Below, piece after piece: positions 1-8,078 of a stretch of 64,000 nucleotides of DNA. The number at the start of each line of letters is the position of its first letter. Position 1 is the first letter of the stretch. The position numbers were made by a program, and so were the translations under genes. This stretch comes from Lewinella sp. IMCC34191 (GTDB lineage Bacteria > Bacteroidota > Bacteroidia > Chitinophagales > Saprospiraceae): the NCBI RefSeq assembly GCF_003390935.1, contig NZ_QNQZ01000005.1:310001-374000 (forward strand). Reading direction: 5' to 3'. The notes beneath the pieces were generated by a model, which did not search any database, was not told the DNA's origin, and saw only the letters and a list, made by a program, of their open reading frames with translations.

Positions 1-70
1 ACATTTGGTAACTCCGCTTCGTCGCACCGCTCAAGGCCATTTGAAACCTTCGTCCAGTAGCGTATCCTAC

Positions 71-868
71 TTACCGACGCGACCGGCGCATGATGCGGTA
101 GTCGATCATGTCCTCCAGCGTATCCCCATCGCGGCGGTGCTTTTCGATGAACGCCGGGCTGACGTCGTGTATCCGCAGCGACTGCAGTACGTCGAAGGGG
201 ATTTTATCGTAGCCGATATCGGCGTAGCCCTCCACGAAGGCGGGCGTAATGTTATGGATCCGGGCCGCGACGAAGTCATCCGCACGCAGGTCGGTGTACC
301 CCAAATCACGCAGTCCTTTCACGAAGTCCGGCGTAACGCCGTGGATGCTGTAATTGGTGAGGTCATCAATCCCGTTGAAATCCAGTCCCATGTCCTGCAT
401 TTCCTTTGCCTTGCGTGCATTGACGCCGTGTATTTTAGCGGTAATCACTTCGTCGATGGAAAGTTTCCCGAAACCCAGTGCGGCCAGCTCCGCCACGTAA
501 TCGGGGTCGACGCCGTGAATGGAAGCGTTCTGGGCCTGTTCGAGGGTGAGGTCGGTGAGCCCGGCTCTGCTCATTGCCCGCACGTACTCCGGCTGCACGT
601 TGTGAATACGGCTGGCGACTACCTCGTCGGCGCTCACATCGGTGTAGCCGGCTTCCGCGAGGTCGGCCACGTACTTGGCGTCAACGTTGTGGATCGCCAT
701 ATTGATGATCTGCTCGAAGTCAACGTCCTCGTAGCCCAATTCCGCCATCTCGGAGATGTAGTCGGGCGTCAGGCCGTGAATCTTGGCCTGGATGACGTCC
801 TCCAGGTCCAGATCCCGGTAACCGGCATCTTTCAAGGCCTGCACGTAGCCGGCATCGATATTGAAGAT
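71..868 (-). repeat. Nine tandem 29-residue (87-bp) repeats in the BlaR1-like protein
   Basis: Eight units of exactly 29 residues plus a final longer one. Each begins with IHxV (IHGLT, IHNVD, IHNVQ, IHGVD, IHGVN, IHGVT, IHNIT, IHDVS), followed by P-x-Y/F-V, a G-Y/L turn and a D-x-V-I helix. A degenerate first unit precedes them (VFDLNERTL). The pattern predicts a helical solenoid. DNA identity between units is low, so the array is old and under protein-level selection rather than a recent expansion. Confidence 0.85.
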
Positions 869-2893
869 GCGTAATTGCAGGATCGTTTGCAGGTCCGGCC
901 GGTCGTACCCTGCGGCGTCCAGGTCAGCCAGTACGGCGGCCAGCGTCCGCTCGTTCAAATCGAATACGGCCATCTGCAGCAGCTCGTCCCGCGAGGGATC
1001 GAATTCCCGCTTTGCGTAAGCCAGCGTACTCACTGTGAAGTCGGACAGGAAAAACAAAAAGACTTCCCGGTCGTCGTAGCCGCGGTAGCCGGCTTCGGCC
1101 AGCCCGTTCGTGAAAGCAGCGGACGGACTGAAGGTGAACGTTCCCACGCCCATATCGTCCTGGAATGAGCCCCGCAGAGTCAGCGTACCCGCGGACCGGG
1201 TAATGGTAAACTCCCCGATGCTTTCACCGGGTAGCGCGCCGACTTTCGATCGGTCGAAACAACGCGTGAGGTTATAGCGGTAGGCGCCCCGGTCACCGCT
1301 CTCCATGAAGTTGAAGCAAACTTCGTCTTCCTTCACCTCCGCGGTCCAGGCGCGTTGGTTCACCCGGCCGTCCGTCAGGCCCAAACCGTGGGGAGGCGCG
1401 GGCGGGGCCGGCGGGGCTTCCGGAGCCGGGGGCGGTGGAGGAGGCACACCGGGAGCGGCCGGCGCCGGACCTGGCGGGGCGGGGGGTGCCGGAGGACCGG
1501 GGGGTGCCGGCGGCGGGGGCGGGCCGTCGAGGGCGCCTTTCTCCCGGAGAAATTCTAACAGCATACGTTTGATGGTCCCCTCCCGGCCGTTGTCGTCAGG
1601 GGCGGCCAGATCGAGCCGAACGGTTCCGTTACCCGACGCCGACCGTTTTTCCCGTAGGTACGAAAAGAGGTTTCGCTTGGTGGCTCCCTTGCGGCTGTTC
1701 GGATCGGAAAATTCGGGTGCGGCTTGTAGCTGCCCCAGCGTGGCGTCCAGGTCCAGGATGACGGTATGGCTTTCCTGTACGTGCACCACCAGATCGACCG
1801 GATTGTTGCCCGTGGCGTCGGGATTCGCGTCGGACGGATTGTTTCCGTCGGTATCCGCAGGTGTCTGGGCGATCCCGTTCAGGGAAGCCAGCGAGAGCAG
1901 CAGGAGCAGCGGCAGTGCCAAATACTTCCAGGTAGCCCGGTTAGACGATCGTTTCGATTGCATCATGGTGATTCTTTTTTCTAGAAAGTGTTGGTTGTAA
2001 TTCGTCACCAGCCCGCGGGCGTGGTGGGGTACGGCTACCCGAAGCAGACTGAGCTGGTAGCCCACCGGGTCGTCGCCGCGGCGTAGCACCTCGGCGTCGG
2101 TCAGGTACTCCAGGTTGTTCTCGACCGCGCGGCGATACAGCCAGGCGAAGGGGTTGAACCACTGCACCACGATCAGCAGTTCCGCCAGCACCAGGTCGAT
2201 GCTGTGCCGTTGCCGGACGTGCACTCGTTCGTGTTCGATGATCCGGTCGTAAGTCTGGGCATCGTAGCCGGCGGGGTTAAGAAACACCCGGTCCCAGAAC
2301 GAAAATGGCGCGTGGTCTTCGCCGAGCTCTACGATGGTGAGTTCTCCGACCCGTACCGTAGGATTGCTCCACCCCTTTCGCACGATGGTCGCGACTTGCC
2401 ACACAAACTGCAGCATCAGGATCAGCACCCCGGCCAGGTACAGCCAAAGGCAAGCGGTCTTCCAATCCAGGGCGGCGTACCAGGTTGCCCGCGGCGCATC
2501 AAGTAGGGGCGTAGCGGTTTTTTGGGCGGCGGGCGCAGGTAAAATGTCCGTGGGAAAAGCAGCAGTCCTGTCCGATGCTCCGCTACTTTGCCCCGCTAGA
2601 GGCGCCTTAATACCGGTAGCCTCCTCCCTGATGAGCGCATGCGAAGGCGTCGACGTCGGGGCAATTTGTACGGATGTCTCCGCAATGGGGAAAGCACCGA
2701 GCTCCGCTACTTGCCGGACTTCCCGTAGCGACAGGCTGGCCGGTACGGTGACCAGAGGCAGCAGAAAGCAGGCCGCGATTCCACCCAGCAACAACCAACG
2801 GTTCAGTTGGAAGAAGGTCTCGCGCCGTAGCGCCAGGTGGTAATACACGTAACAGCCGGCCAGCAGGGCGGAAGCGTGAATGAGGTAGTTCAT
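71..2893 (-). CDS. BlaR1/MecR1-type M56 sensor metalloprotease with C-terminal 29-residue repeats
   Basis: Integral membrane zinc protease, 940 aa, of the kind that senses an envelope signal and inactivates its partner BlaI repressor. Membrane segments lie near residues 3-21, 33-52 and 145-165. The cytosolic M56 protease core carries HERVH (HExxH) around residue 220 with the downstream acidic ligand in LEYLTDAEV. A fourth segment (LALPLLLLLSLASL) leads to a large periplasmic part. That part is unlike a penicillin-binding sensor: it has a proline-rich linker (about 455-505), a beta-rich stretch, then nine tandem 29-residue repeats to the C-terminus. The start overlaps the blaI stop by 4 bases, so the two are translationally coupled. 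The M56 assignment is strong; the ligand is unknown, and nothing ties it to beta-lactams. Confidence 0.9.
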   Translation of the reverse strand: MNYLIHASALLAGCYVYYHLALRRETFFQLNRWLLLGGIAACFLLPLVTVPASLSLREVRQVAELGAFPIAETSVQIAPTSTPSHALIREEATGIKAPLAGQSSGASDRTAAFPTDILPAPAAQKTATPLLDAPRATWYAALDWKTACLWLYLAGVLILMLQFVWQVATIVRKGWSNPTVRVGELTIVELGEDHAPFSFWDRVFLNPAGYDAQTYDRIIEHERVHVRQRHSIDLVLAELLIVVQWFNPFAWLYRRAVENNLEYLTDAEVLRRGDDPVGYQLSLLRVAVPHHARGLVTNYNQHFLEKRITMMQSKRSSNRATWKYLALPLLLLLSLASLNGIAQTPADTDGNNPSDANPDATGNNPVDLVVHVQESHTVILDLDATLGQLQAAPEFSDPNSRKGATKRNLFSYLREKRSASGNGTVRLDLAAPDDNGREGTIKRMLLEFLREKGALDGPPPPPAPPGPPAPPAPPGPAPAAPGVPPPPPPAPEAPPAPPAPPHGLGLTDGRVNQRAWTAEVKEDEVCFNFMESGDRGAYRYNLTRCFDRSKVGALPGESIGEFTITRSAGTLTLRGSFQDDMGVGTFTFSPSAAFTNGLAEAGYRGYDDREVFLFFLSDFTVSTLAYAKREFDPSRDELLQMAVFDLNERTLAAVLADLDAAGYDRPDLQTILQLRIFNIDAGYVQALKDAGYRDLDLEDVIQAKIHGLTPDYISEMAELGYEDVDFEQIINMAIHNVDAKYVADLAEAGYTDVSADEVVASRIHNVQPEYVRAMSRAGLTDLTLEQAQNASIHGVDPDYVAELAALGFGKLSIDEVITAKIHGVNARKAKEMQDMGLDFNGIDDLTNYSIHGVTPDFVKGLRDLGYTDLRADDFVAARIHNITPAFVEGYADIGYDKIPFDVLQSLRIHDVSPAFIEKHRRDGDTLEDMIDYRIMRRSRR
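2524..2544 (-). repeat. CCTGCGC-CCGCCGC dispersed repeat, coding copy
   Basis: Copy of the window's dispersed ~20-bp element, one base shorter than consensus, with the flanking TTTTA. It lies inside the BlaR1-like gene, in the variable linker around AAQKTAT between membrane segments 2 and 3. Confidence 0.45.
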
Positions 2894-3258
2894 GATTGTG
2901 GGTCTTGGTCCTTGATGAGTTTTACGAGACGCTCCAGCTCTTCGGCGTCGATCTGCTGCTCCTTGGCGAAGTAGTTCACCAGCTTCATCGGGGAATTATC
3001 GAAGTAGCGGCGAACGACGTCATCGACGGCCTTCTTCTGGTACTCCTCCTCTTCCACCACCGGGTAGAACCGGTAGGCATTCCCCAGCTTCTCGTGGGCG
3101 ACGAAACCCTTCTCCTCCAGGATCTTTACCATCGTGGAAACCGTATTGTAATGCGGCTTCGGATCGGGCAGTTCCTCGATAATCTCTTTTACGAAAGCTT
3201 TCTTCAGGCGCCAGAGCACCTCCATTAGCTGTGCCTCGCGTTTCGCTAGTCTTTGCAT
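2890..3258 (-). CDS. BlaI/MecI/CopY-family transcriptional repressor
   Basis: 122-aa winged-helix repressor, full length for the family. The N-terminal half (about 1-75) holds the DNA-binding helices, including PKPHYNTVSTMVKILEEKG, the recognition-helix and wing region typical of BlaI. The C-terminal half is the dimerisation helix region, the target of the BlaR protease in characterised systems. It is the first gene of the blaI-blaR pair (4-base overlap). Palindromes just upstream fit autoregulation. Functional assignment is by family and context. Confidence 0.93.
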   Translation of the reverse strand: MQRLAKREAQLMEVLWRLKKAFVKEIIEELPDPKPHYNTVSTMVKILEEKGFVAHEKLGNAYRFYPVVEEEEYQKKAVDDVVRRYFDNSPMKLVNYFAKEQQIDAEELERLVKLIKDQDPQS

Positions 3259-3261
3259 CTC

Positions 3262-3322
3262 TACTAATTGATTAGTACAAGTATAGTACTAATTCATTAG
3301 TAATGCAACTAATCAGTTAGTT
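3262..3322. promoter_or_regulatory. BlaI operator array: two perfect and one degenerate palindrome
   Basis: TACTAATTGATTAGTA (3262-3277) and TACTAATTCATTAGTA (3287-3302) are perfect 7+2+7 palindromes. AACTAATCAGTTAGTT (3307-3322) is the same with one arm mismatch. Centres are 25 and 20 bp apart. They begin 3 bp from the blaI start codon, and the third overlaps the stop of the neighbouring hydrolase gene. They match the dyad style of BlaI/MecI operators, with the TAGTA/TACTA arms of Bacteroidota. Binding by this BlaI is inferred. Confidence 0.8.
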
Positions 3323-4472
3323 TTATCGCGGTAGCCGACCAGAATCCGTCCTGGTACAGCGACAAGGCAAGCCCATTCTCCCCGTCCGCGAAGGTGACTT
3401 CCAAGGCTTCACCGGGTAGGTAAAAGCGGTTGTCCGCGGAGGGAGCCAGCTCGACTCGGTAGCCGTTCGCGAACGTCAGCGCTATGCCCCCGGCGTACGC
3501 GTCTACCTCGAAGGTGCCGATGAAGTCGTTTTGGTAGGTACCCGCTAGATCGGCCGCCTCCGTCGTATCCAGTGCAACCACGGTGAAAGATGGAGGCGGG
3601 GCGGGGATGACGGCCGGCGAGCCATGGGACAGGCGTTCCAGGTCATTCAAAGGATAGGCTCCAGCGCCCCGTGCCAAAAGTTCGTCCAGCCGCACGCTGA
3701 AAAACTTTCTACCACTTTCCCGCGTGGTGAACCATACTTCACCGGTAGTCAGGTTTTGGACGTTGGAATAGAGCGTATGACCGCGACCGTCCACCGAGGT
3801 TCTTTGGGCGATGGTCAGCATCTTTTCCCGATCGATCGGGCCATCCGATAGGAGTTTGGTCGCCAGCGGGTAGCGCCAGCAGAAGGCCCCGTCCTCCTTA
3901 CCACAGATGTCGAAGTTCGTCGACACGAGTGGTTCGCCTTCCTCGGCGACTATGACCCCCGATGCCGAGATGATGGCGAAGGTGCCGCTTCGGTCGGCTA
4001 CGTGCATCTGCGCGCTGGTAAAGCCGCCGTCGAACCAGTACGTTTCAAAAAATGCTACGACCTCCTCCACCGTACTCAGGTTTCCGAGCAGGTAGGGCAT
4101 GATGGCTCCGTTACCGCCGGGAAAGGGGACGCGATCGCCCATCGTGAAATCGATGTTGCGGATCGCGTTGAAGTCGAAGGTCAGCCCCGCTTCGTTCATA
4201 CCTCCCTGGATGCCCCCGCCCGCGGCTTCTTCCGGCGATAGGTAGGCCAGGGTGTAGTATCCATAAAGGCTGCTGTCCGAACGCGGGAACACCCGGAGGA
4301 AAGTAGCTACGTCCAACGGCCCGTCTTCATTATTCATGTTCCAAACCTGTCCGTCCGCCCCTACCGCACTGACGATGGTGCAGGCCTTCCCTTCGGACGA
4401 CCCGAAGAGGAGTCCGAGAATAAACAGTACAGCAAGGGAGCAACGCCTCGTATCGGGTATTGGTAGATTCAT
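3309..4472 (-). CDS. Secreted linear-amide C-N hydrolase (Ntn / choloylglycine-hydrolase-like)
   Basis: 387 aa from the ATG that gives a clean signal peptide (MNLPIPDTRRCSLAVLFILG, cleavage before CTIVSA). A longer reading to 4526 would bury the signal peptide. Cleavage would expose Cys as the N-terminal nucleophile, as in the Ntn-hydrolase fold. Supporting motifs are NMNNEDGP (the R/N-x-D region), GGMNEAGL and the FDFNAIR strand. The family cleaves non-peptide amide bonds such as bile-salt conjugates, penicillin V or N-acyl homoserine lactones; substrate cannot be told here. It is convergent in orientation with nothing and ends inside the BlaI operator array, upstream of blaI on the same strand. 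Confidence 0.75.
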   Translation of the reverse strand: MNLPIPDTRRCSLAVLFILGLLFGSSEGKACTIVSAVGADGQVWNMNNEDGPLDVATFLRVFPRSDSSLYGYYTLAYLSPEEAAGGGIQGGMNEAGLTFDFNAIRNIDFTMGDRVPFPGGNGAIMPYLLGNLSTVEEVVAFFETYWFDGGFTSAQMHVADRSGTFAIISASGVIVAEEGEPLVSTNFDICGKEDGAFCWRYPLATKLLSDGPIDREKMLTIAQRTSVDGRGHTLYSNVQNLTTGEVWFTTRESGRKFFSVRLDELLARGAGAYPLNDLERLSHGSPAVIPAPPPSFTVVALDTTEAADLAGTYQNDFIGTFEVDAYAGGIALTFANGYRVELAPSADNRFYLPGEALEVTFADGENGLALSLYQDGFWSATAIKLTD

Positions 4473-4576
4473 TTGACCATAATGGCGATATATCTGCGGC
4501 GGCGTTGCATTCATTCTATTGAGCAAGGAGAATTCTCGACGGAAGGGACTATTCTCGCCCGCCTGGAGCTAGATAA

Positions 4577-4620
4577 ACATCGGATGTGGCAGGTCCGCCA
4601 ATTTTGCGGACATCCGATGT
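4577..4620. repeat. 44-nt imperfect hairpin bounded by ACATCGGATGT / ACATCCGATGT
   Basis: Outer arms ACATCGGAT and ATCCGATGT pair, then GTCCGC pairs with GCGGAC around a CAATTTT loop, with a 7-nt bulge (GTGGCAG) on the 5' side. A second element of the same length and outer arms lies 96 bp away. Confidence 0.7.
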
Positions 4621-4716
4621 TGGGGGCAACTTCTTGTCCAATACATCGCGATCTCTTCCAAATTTTCAGAAATACCGGATGCAAATGGGCGGAATCGAGT
4701 CACGGCCACACCTGAC

Positions 4717-4760
4717 ACATCGGATGTCTGACATAAAGTCAGACCTGACACATCCGATGT
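4717..4760. repeat. Second 44-nt hairpin with the same outer arms
   Basis: Outer arms ACATCGGAT/ATCCGATGT, inner stem GTCTGAC/GTCAGAC with loop ATAAA, and a 7-nt bulge (CTGACAC) on the 3' side, the mirror of the first element. It ends 7 bp from the stop of the histidine kinase gene. It could be a terminator (no U tract follows on either strand), a repressor site pair, or a small mobile hairpin. Confidence 0.7.
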
Positions 4761-4767
4761 TTAGCCG

Positions 4768-6036
4768 CTACGGAAAGCTTACCCGCAGCCGCGTCCAACC
4801 GTCCGGGTCCGTGCGCAACCGGTAGGTGGCACCGTGCCCCTCCAGGATCTCGCGGGTGAGGGTCAGCCCTACCCCCTGGCCAGTACTTTTGGTACTGAAG
4901 AAAGGGGTGAACAGCTGATCCGCCACCTCTTCGGGGATGCCGGGTCCGTCGTCCGCGATCACGAAGGTACTCGGGTTGGCAGAGGTGCTTAGTCGGATCC
5001 TGCCCCCCTCGCCGATGCTCTCCCGCGCGTTAGTCAGGGCATTGATCATCACCTGCTCCAGTTGGGCGCGGTCGGCCCGCAACCACAGCGACTGGGTGGT
5101 TAAGTCGTTCGCCAGAGTGATGCGATGCTTCTCGAGCAGGGGTCGCATCACCTCCGCGGCGCCACGGACGACGGCATTCAGGTCGACCCGTTCGCGCTGG
5201 GGTTCCGGCAGCCGCACGACCCGGGCGAAGTTGCGCATGAAGGCCGTCATGTTCTCGGCCCGGTTGATCACCGGCGGGAGATGGTCACGAACAACTTCGG
5301 CGAGGTCTGGCTCGTCGGCTTCGGCTACCTCGAGGATGGTTTTCAGGAGCGACACGATCGCCGCGTTCGAATTATTCACCTCGTGGGCCATCATACGGAT
5401 CACCTTGCCGTAGGCCTCCTTTTCCGCCTGTAAGAGGTCGGCGGTCACGTCTTGCAACACCAGGAAGCCCCGCTCAAATCCCCGGTCGATGAAGGTGGCG
5501 TACTCCACGTGGAGGCGGCGGTTATCCGGGGTAGTAAAGATGCGCTTTTCGCCAACCCGTAGCGAACGGGCAGGATCGATCACCGCCGATACGAATTCCG
5601 GATTATTCCGCCGCTCCGTCACCCAGGGATTTTCGGACGCTACTCCGCCGTCGAAGTCGAGAATGATGATCCCAACGTCCGCGGCATTTACCAGCTGATC
5701 GAGAAATTCCTCCCGCTGCCGCCCCGTGACCCGCTCGCTACGCAGCTGATCGATCATGCGGTTATACACGTCCCCCAGTTGGTCGATATCCGGACTGCCG
5801 GTCTTGGTCATCTTGACGGAAAAGTCTTGGTCGGCCAGCGCTCCCGCCCCCCGGCTTAGCAACTGAATCGGCGCCACCAACACCTCGTACAGGCGGTAGC
5901 CGAGGTAAGCGGATAGCAACAGCACCATCTCTACCAGCAGGAGCACCGGACCGCGGCCCACGACCAGGTAAATAAGGATTCCGATCACCAGGTGAAGGAC
6001 GGTCAGGTAGAGGATGTAGCGGGTGGCGGCGGACAT
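4768..6036 (-). CDS. Membrane sensor histidine kinase (NtrB/NtrY-like)
   Basis: 422 aa. Two membrane helices (about 8-26 and 29-48), a HAMP-like linker (55-105), a PAS-like sensor (about 112-200), a phospho-acceptor helix with His218 in MMAHEVNN, and a HATPase domain with N box NALTNARES, G1 DDGPGIP and G2 TGQGVGLTL. The E-V-N-N after the histidine is the NtrB/NtrY style that pairs with sigma-54 activators, fitting the response regulator encoded 650 bp upstream on the same strand. It has almost no periplasmic loop, so it probably senses within the membrane or cytoplasm. It starts 4 bp after the toxin gene, so it is very likely co-transcribed with the toxin-antitoxin pair and regulator. Confidence 0.93.
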   Translation of the reverse strand: MSAATRYILYLTVLHLVIGILIYLVVGRGPVLLLVEMVLLLSAYLGYRLYEVLVAPIQLLSRGAGALADQDFSVKMTKTGSPDIDQLGDVYNRMIDQLRSERVTGRQREEFLDQLVNAADVGIIILDFDGGVASENPWVTERRNNPEFVSAVIDPARSLRVGEKRIFTTPDNRRLHVEYATFIDRGFERGFLVLQDVTADLLQAEKEAYGKVIRMMAHEVNNSNAAIVSLLKTILEVAEADEPDLAEVVRDHLPPVINRAENMTAFMRNFARVVRLPEPQRERVDLNAVVRGAAEVMRPLLEKHRITLANDLTTQSLWLRADRAQLEQVMINALTNARESIGEGGRIRLSTSANPSTFVIADDGPGIPEEVADQLFTPFFSTKSTGQGVGLTLTREILEGHGATYRLRTDPDGWTRLRVSFP

Positions 6037-6040
6037 GTGT

Positions 6041-6397
6041 CTATCGGGAAAAAGTCAACTTTAGCTCAAAGACATAGCGATCCGGTTCCGCAAGAAATTC
6101 GAGAATACGCTTTTTTCGGCTGATAAGTAGCTCGGCCAAACGTCCGGTTGCCAGATTACCGGTACGTAACAGAATTAATTTCGGAGGGGCCCCTAGCCTT
6201 TTGATCAAGGTCAGAAAATCCAGATCATTGGTAGCTAAACGGGGTAAACCGATCCGACGAGCGGTTAGAAATATTCGTTCATCCTCTGGGCTGGGTCCTA
6301 ATCCTAATTCCGTAACGTGCTTGATGCCCGGAAACTCAAACTCATGTTCTACCTTCTTGATTAATCGATAAGACAGGTTTTCGTCGCAAAGGATCAT
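6041..6397 (-). CDS. DUF5615 PIN-like toxin of a toxin-antitoxin pair
   Basis: 118 aa from the ATG at 6397; a TTG three bases earlier is the only alternative. N-terminal ILCDENLSYRL and central LATNDLDFLTL supply the conserved Asp residues of the PIN-like fold; APPKLILLRTGN is the signature strand of DUF5615. PIN relatives are RNases, and here ribonuclease activity is inferred. The antitoxin stop and toxin start share a base (TGATG), the usual coupling in such modules. Base composition is clearly lower in GC than its neighbours, which suggests acquisition. Confidence 0.85.
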   Translation of the reverse strand: MILCDENLSYRLIKKVEHEFEFPGIKHVTELGLGPSPEDERIFLTARRIGLPRLATNDLDFLTLIKRLGAPPKLILLRTGNLATGRLAELLISRKKRILEFLAEPDRYVFELKLTFSR

Positions 6398-6645
6398 CAA
6401 GCCCGTTTTTCACGAATAATTATCGTTCCGCGATTCTCACGTGCCGCCGCATAACCGAGCGCCTCCCGAATATTGTCCACCGATAGTTCCGGAAAGTCCT
6501 CAATAATTGCCGCTTCAGACATTCCTCCGGATAACCAACCGAGAATGTCCGAAACGGTAATTCGAGTACCGGCGATGCATGCCTTGCCGAAGCGTACATT
6601 CGGATTAATAGAGATTCCAGTAAATTCTTGTGCTTCGTCCGCCAT
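6397..6645 (-). CDS. DUF433 antitoxin
   Basis: 82 aa, the usual length. It matches DUF433 along its length: ISINPNVRFGKACIAGTRI (the F-G-K-x-x-I-x-G-T-R-I signature) followed by a helix-turn-helix (VSDILGWLSGGMSEAAII, then FPELSVDNIREAL). It should bind the DUF5615 partner and probably autoregulate. The module sits between a response regulator and its kinase, reading the same way. Lower GC than its flanks. Confidence 0.88.
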   Translation of the reverse strand: MADEAQEFTGISINPNVRFGKACIAGTRITVSDILGWLSGGMSEAAIIEDFPELSVDNIREALGYAAARENRGTIIIREKRA

Positions 6646-6689
6646 AATCTATTCTTTTCATTAAAACGACCCATAAATTAAGGAAGTTT

Positions 6690-8054
6690 CTAGAGGTTGT
6701 ACTTCTCGATCCGCCGGTACAGCGCCGCCCGGGTCAGCCCCAGTTCCCTTGCCGTAGCCGTTATTTCCCCATCGTTGCGGGCCAGCGCCGTACGGATCAT
6801 CTTGATCTCCATCTGCTCCAGCGTAATGCCGGAGGGGGCGAAGTTGGAGGCGACGCCGGGCCCGCCCGACTGCCGTTGCAGTTGCTCCGCCGATATATTT
6901 TCTTCGGGACTGAGGATCGCCGTCCGCTCGATCAGGTTCTGCAACTGGCGAATGTTGCCGGGAAAGGTCTGTCGGCGTAGCCAGGACTGGGCTTCCTTGC
7001 TCAACTCAAGTTTAGGTCGATCGTAGCGACGGCGGGCACTATCCAGGAAGTGATTCGCCAGGGGCAGAATATCTCCGGGTCGCTCCCGCAGCGGAGGCAG
7101 GTGCAGGTGGATGAGGTTGATGCGGTACAGTAGATCCTCGCGGAAGGTACCGGCCGCGACCATGCTGGGCAGGTTGCGGCTGGTCGCGCTAATGATGCGT
7201 ACATCCGTGGGGCGGGATTGGCTCTCCCCGAGTCGCTCGTACTGCCGCTCCTGCAGGACCCGCAGCAGTTTAACCTGGGCGGCGGGGGCCAAATCGCCGA
7301 TCTCGTCCAAAAAGAGCGTGCCCCCGGCGGCCAGTTCGAATCTTCCTTTTCGGTCGGCACGGGCGTCGGTAAAGGCGCCCGCCTTGTGCCCAAAGAGTTC
7401 CGATTCGAATAGCCCCTCCGGTACGCCCCCCAGGTTGACGGCCACGAAAGGGCCCTCCGAACGGTGGCTCGCGCCATGAATGGCCTCCGCGATCAGTTCC
7501 TTACCCGTCCCGCTCTCGCCCGTAATCAGGACGGATGCCTGGGTGCCCGCTACCCGCCGGGCTTGCTTCACGAGGTCAGCTAATGGAACCGAATCGCCGA
7601 TAATGCCTGCAAAGGGATCCGCTGCGTCGCCGGGTCCGAGGTCACCGGGCTTCGGGATATTCATTTTACCTGCGCTCCGCCGCCCATCTTTTAATTGCTG
7701 TTGAATGGCGTTGAGCAGTTCCCGGTTGTCCCAGGGTTTGGCGATGAAGTCGCGGGCCCCCGCCTTCATGCCCTCCACGGCCAGCTGTACGGTGGCCCAG
7801 CCGGTCATCTGGATCACGGGGAGGTCCGGGTGGGCAGCCATGAGCTCACCGAGTAATTTCATACCCGCGCGGCCGGTGGTTTCCACAGTGAAGTTCAGGT
7901 CGAGCAAGACCAGGTCGGGACCAAAATCACTTACCGTGGGCAATGCTTCCTGCGGTCGGTGGATGCAGTGCACGGTGTGGCCGGCCCGCTTGAGCAATAA
8001 TTCCAGGCTTTTACAGACCGTGCGGTCGTCGTCGATGATCAGGAGGCGGGGCAG
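6690..8054 (-). CDS. Sigma-54-dependent response regulator (NtrC family), non-AUG start
   Basis: Receiver, AAA+ and Fis-type HTH. The frame upstream reads PRLLIIDDD, the first strand and acidic pocket of the receiver, but contains no ATG or GTG; after an in-frame TAA (8079-8081) the candidates are ATA 8075, ATT 8057 and CTG 8054. The first TTG (7997) would delete the acidic pocket, so I place the start at CTG 8054 (454 aa). Phospho-acceptor is Asp52 in VLLDLNF. The AAA+ domain has Walker [15 protein letters not shown] (GAFTGA loop, last G to D as often in Bacteroidota) and Walker [11 protein letters not shown]. The C-terminal HTH is [18 protein letters not shown]. It likely activates the efflux operon from the -24/-12 site at 15274. 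Confidence 0.9.
   Translation of the reverse strand: MPRLLIIDDDRTVCKSLELLLKRAGHTVHCIHRPQEALPTVSDFGPDLVLLDLNFTVETTGRAGMKLLGELMAAHPDLPVIQMTGWATVQLAVEGMKAGARDFIAKPWDNRELLNAIQQQLKDGRRSAGKMNIPKPGDLGPGDAADPFAGIIGDSVPLADLVKQARRVAGTQASVLITGESGTGKELIAEAIHGASHRSEGPFVAVNLGGVPEGLFESELFGHKAGAFTDARADRKGRFELAAGGTLFLDEIGDLAPAAQVKLLRVLQERQYERLGESQSRPTDVRIISATSRNLPSMVAAGTFREDLLYRINLIHLHLPPLRERPGDILPLANHFLDSARRRYDRPKLELSKEAQSWLRRQTFPGNIRQLQNLIERTAILSPEENISAEQLQRQSGGPGVASNFAPSGITLEQMEIKMIRTALARNDGEITATARELGLTRAALYRRIEKYNL
7664..7690 (+). repeat. CCTGCGCTCCGCCGC dispersed repeat, coding copy
   Basis: Full consensus with its TTTTA flank, read antisense to the response regulator gene. It encodes part of the interdomain linker ([10 protein letters not shown]) between receiver and AAA+ domain, a place that tolerates insertion. 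Confidence 0.6.
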
Positions 8055-8078
8055 AATAACAGCGGTTGGGGGTATGGA

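Noticed and set aside
5-874. Long plus-strand open frames opposite the BlaR1-like gene
   Set aside because: They are antisense to a clear M56 protein with repeats, and the repeats make the opposite strand open by codon bias.
71-3258. Beta-lactam resistance function for the BlaI/BlaR pair
   Set aside because: No penicillin-binding domain and no beta-lactamase gene adjacent; the Ntn-hydrolase is a different family and its substrate is unknown.
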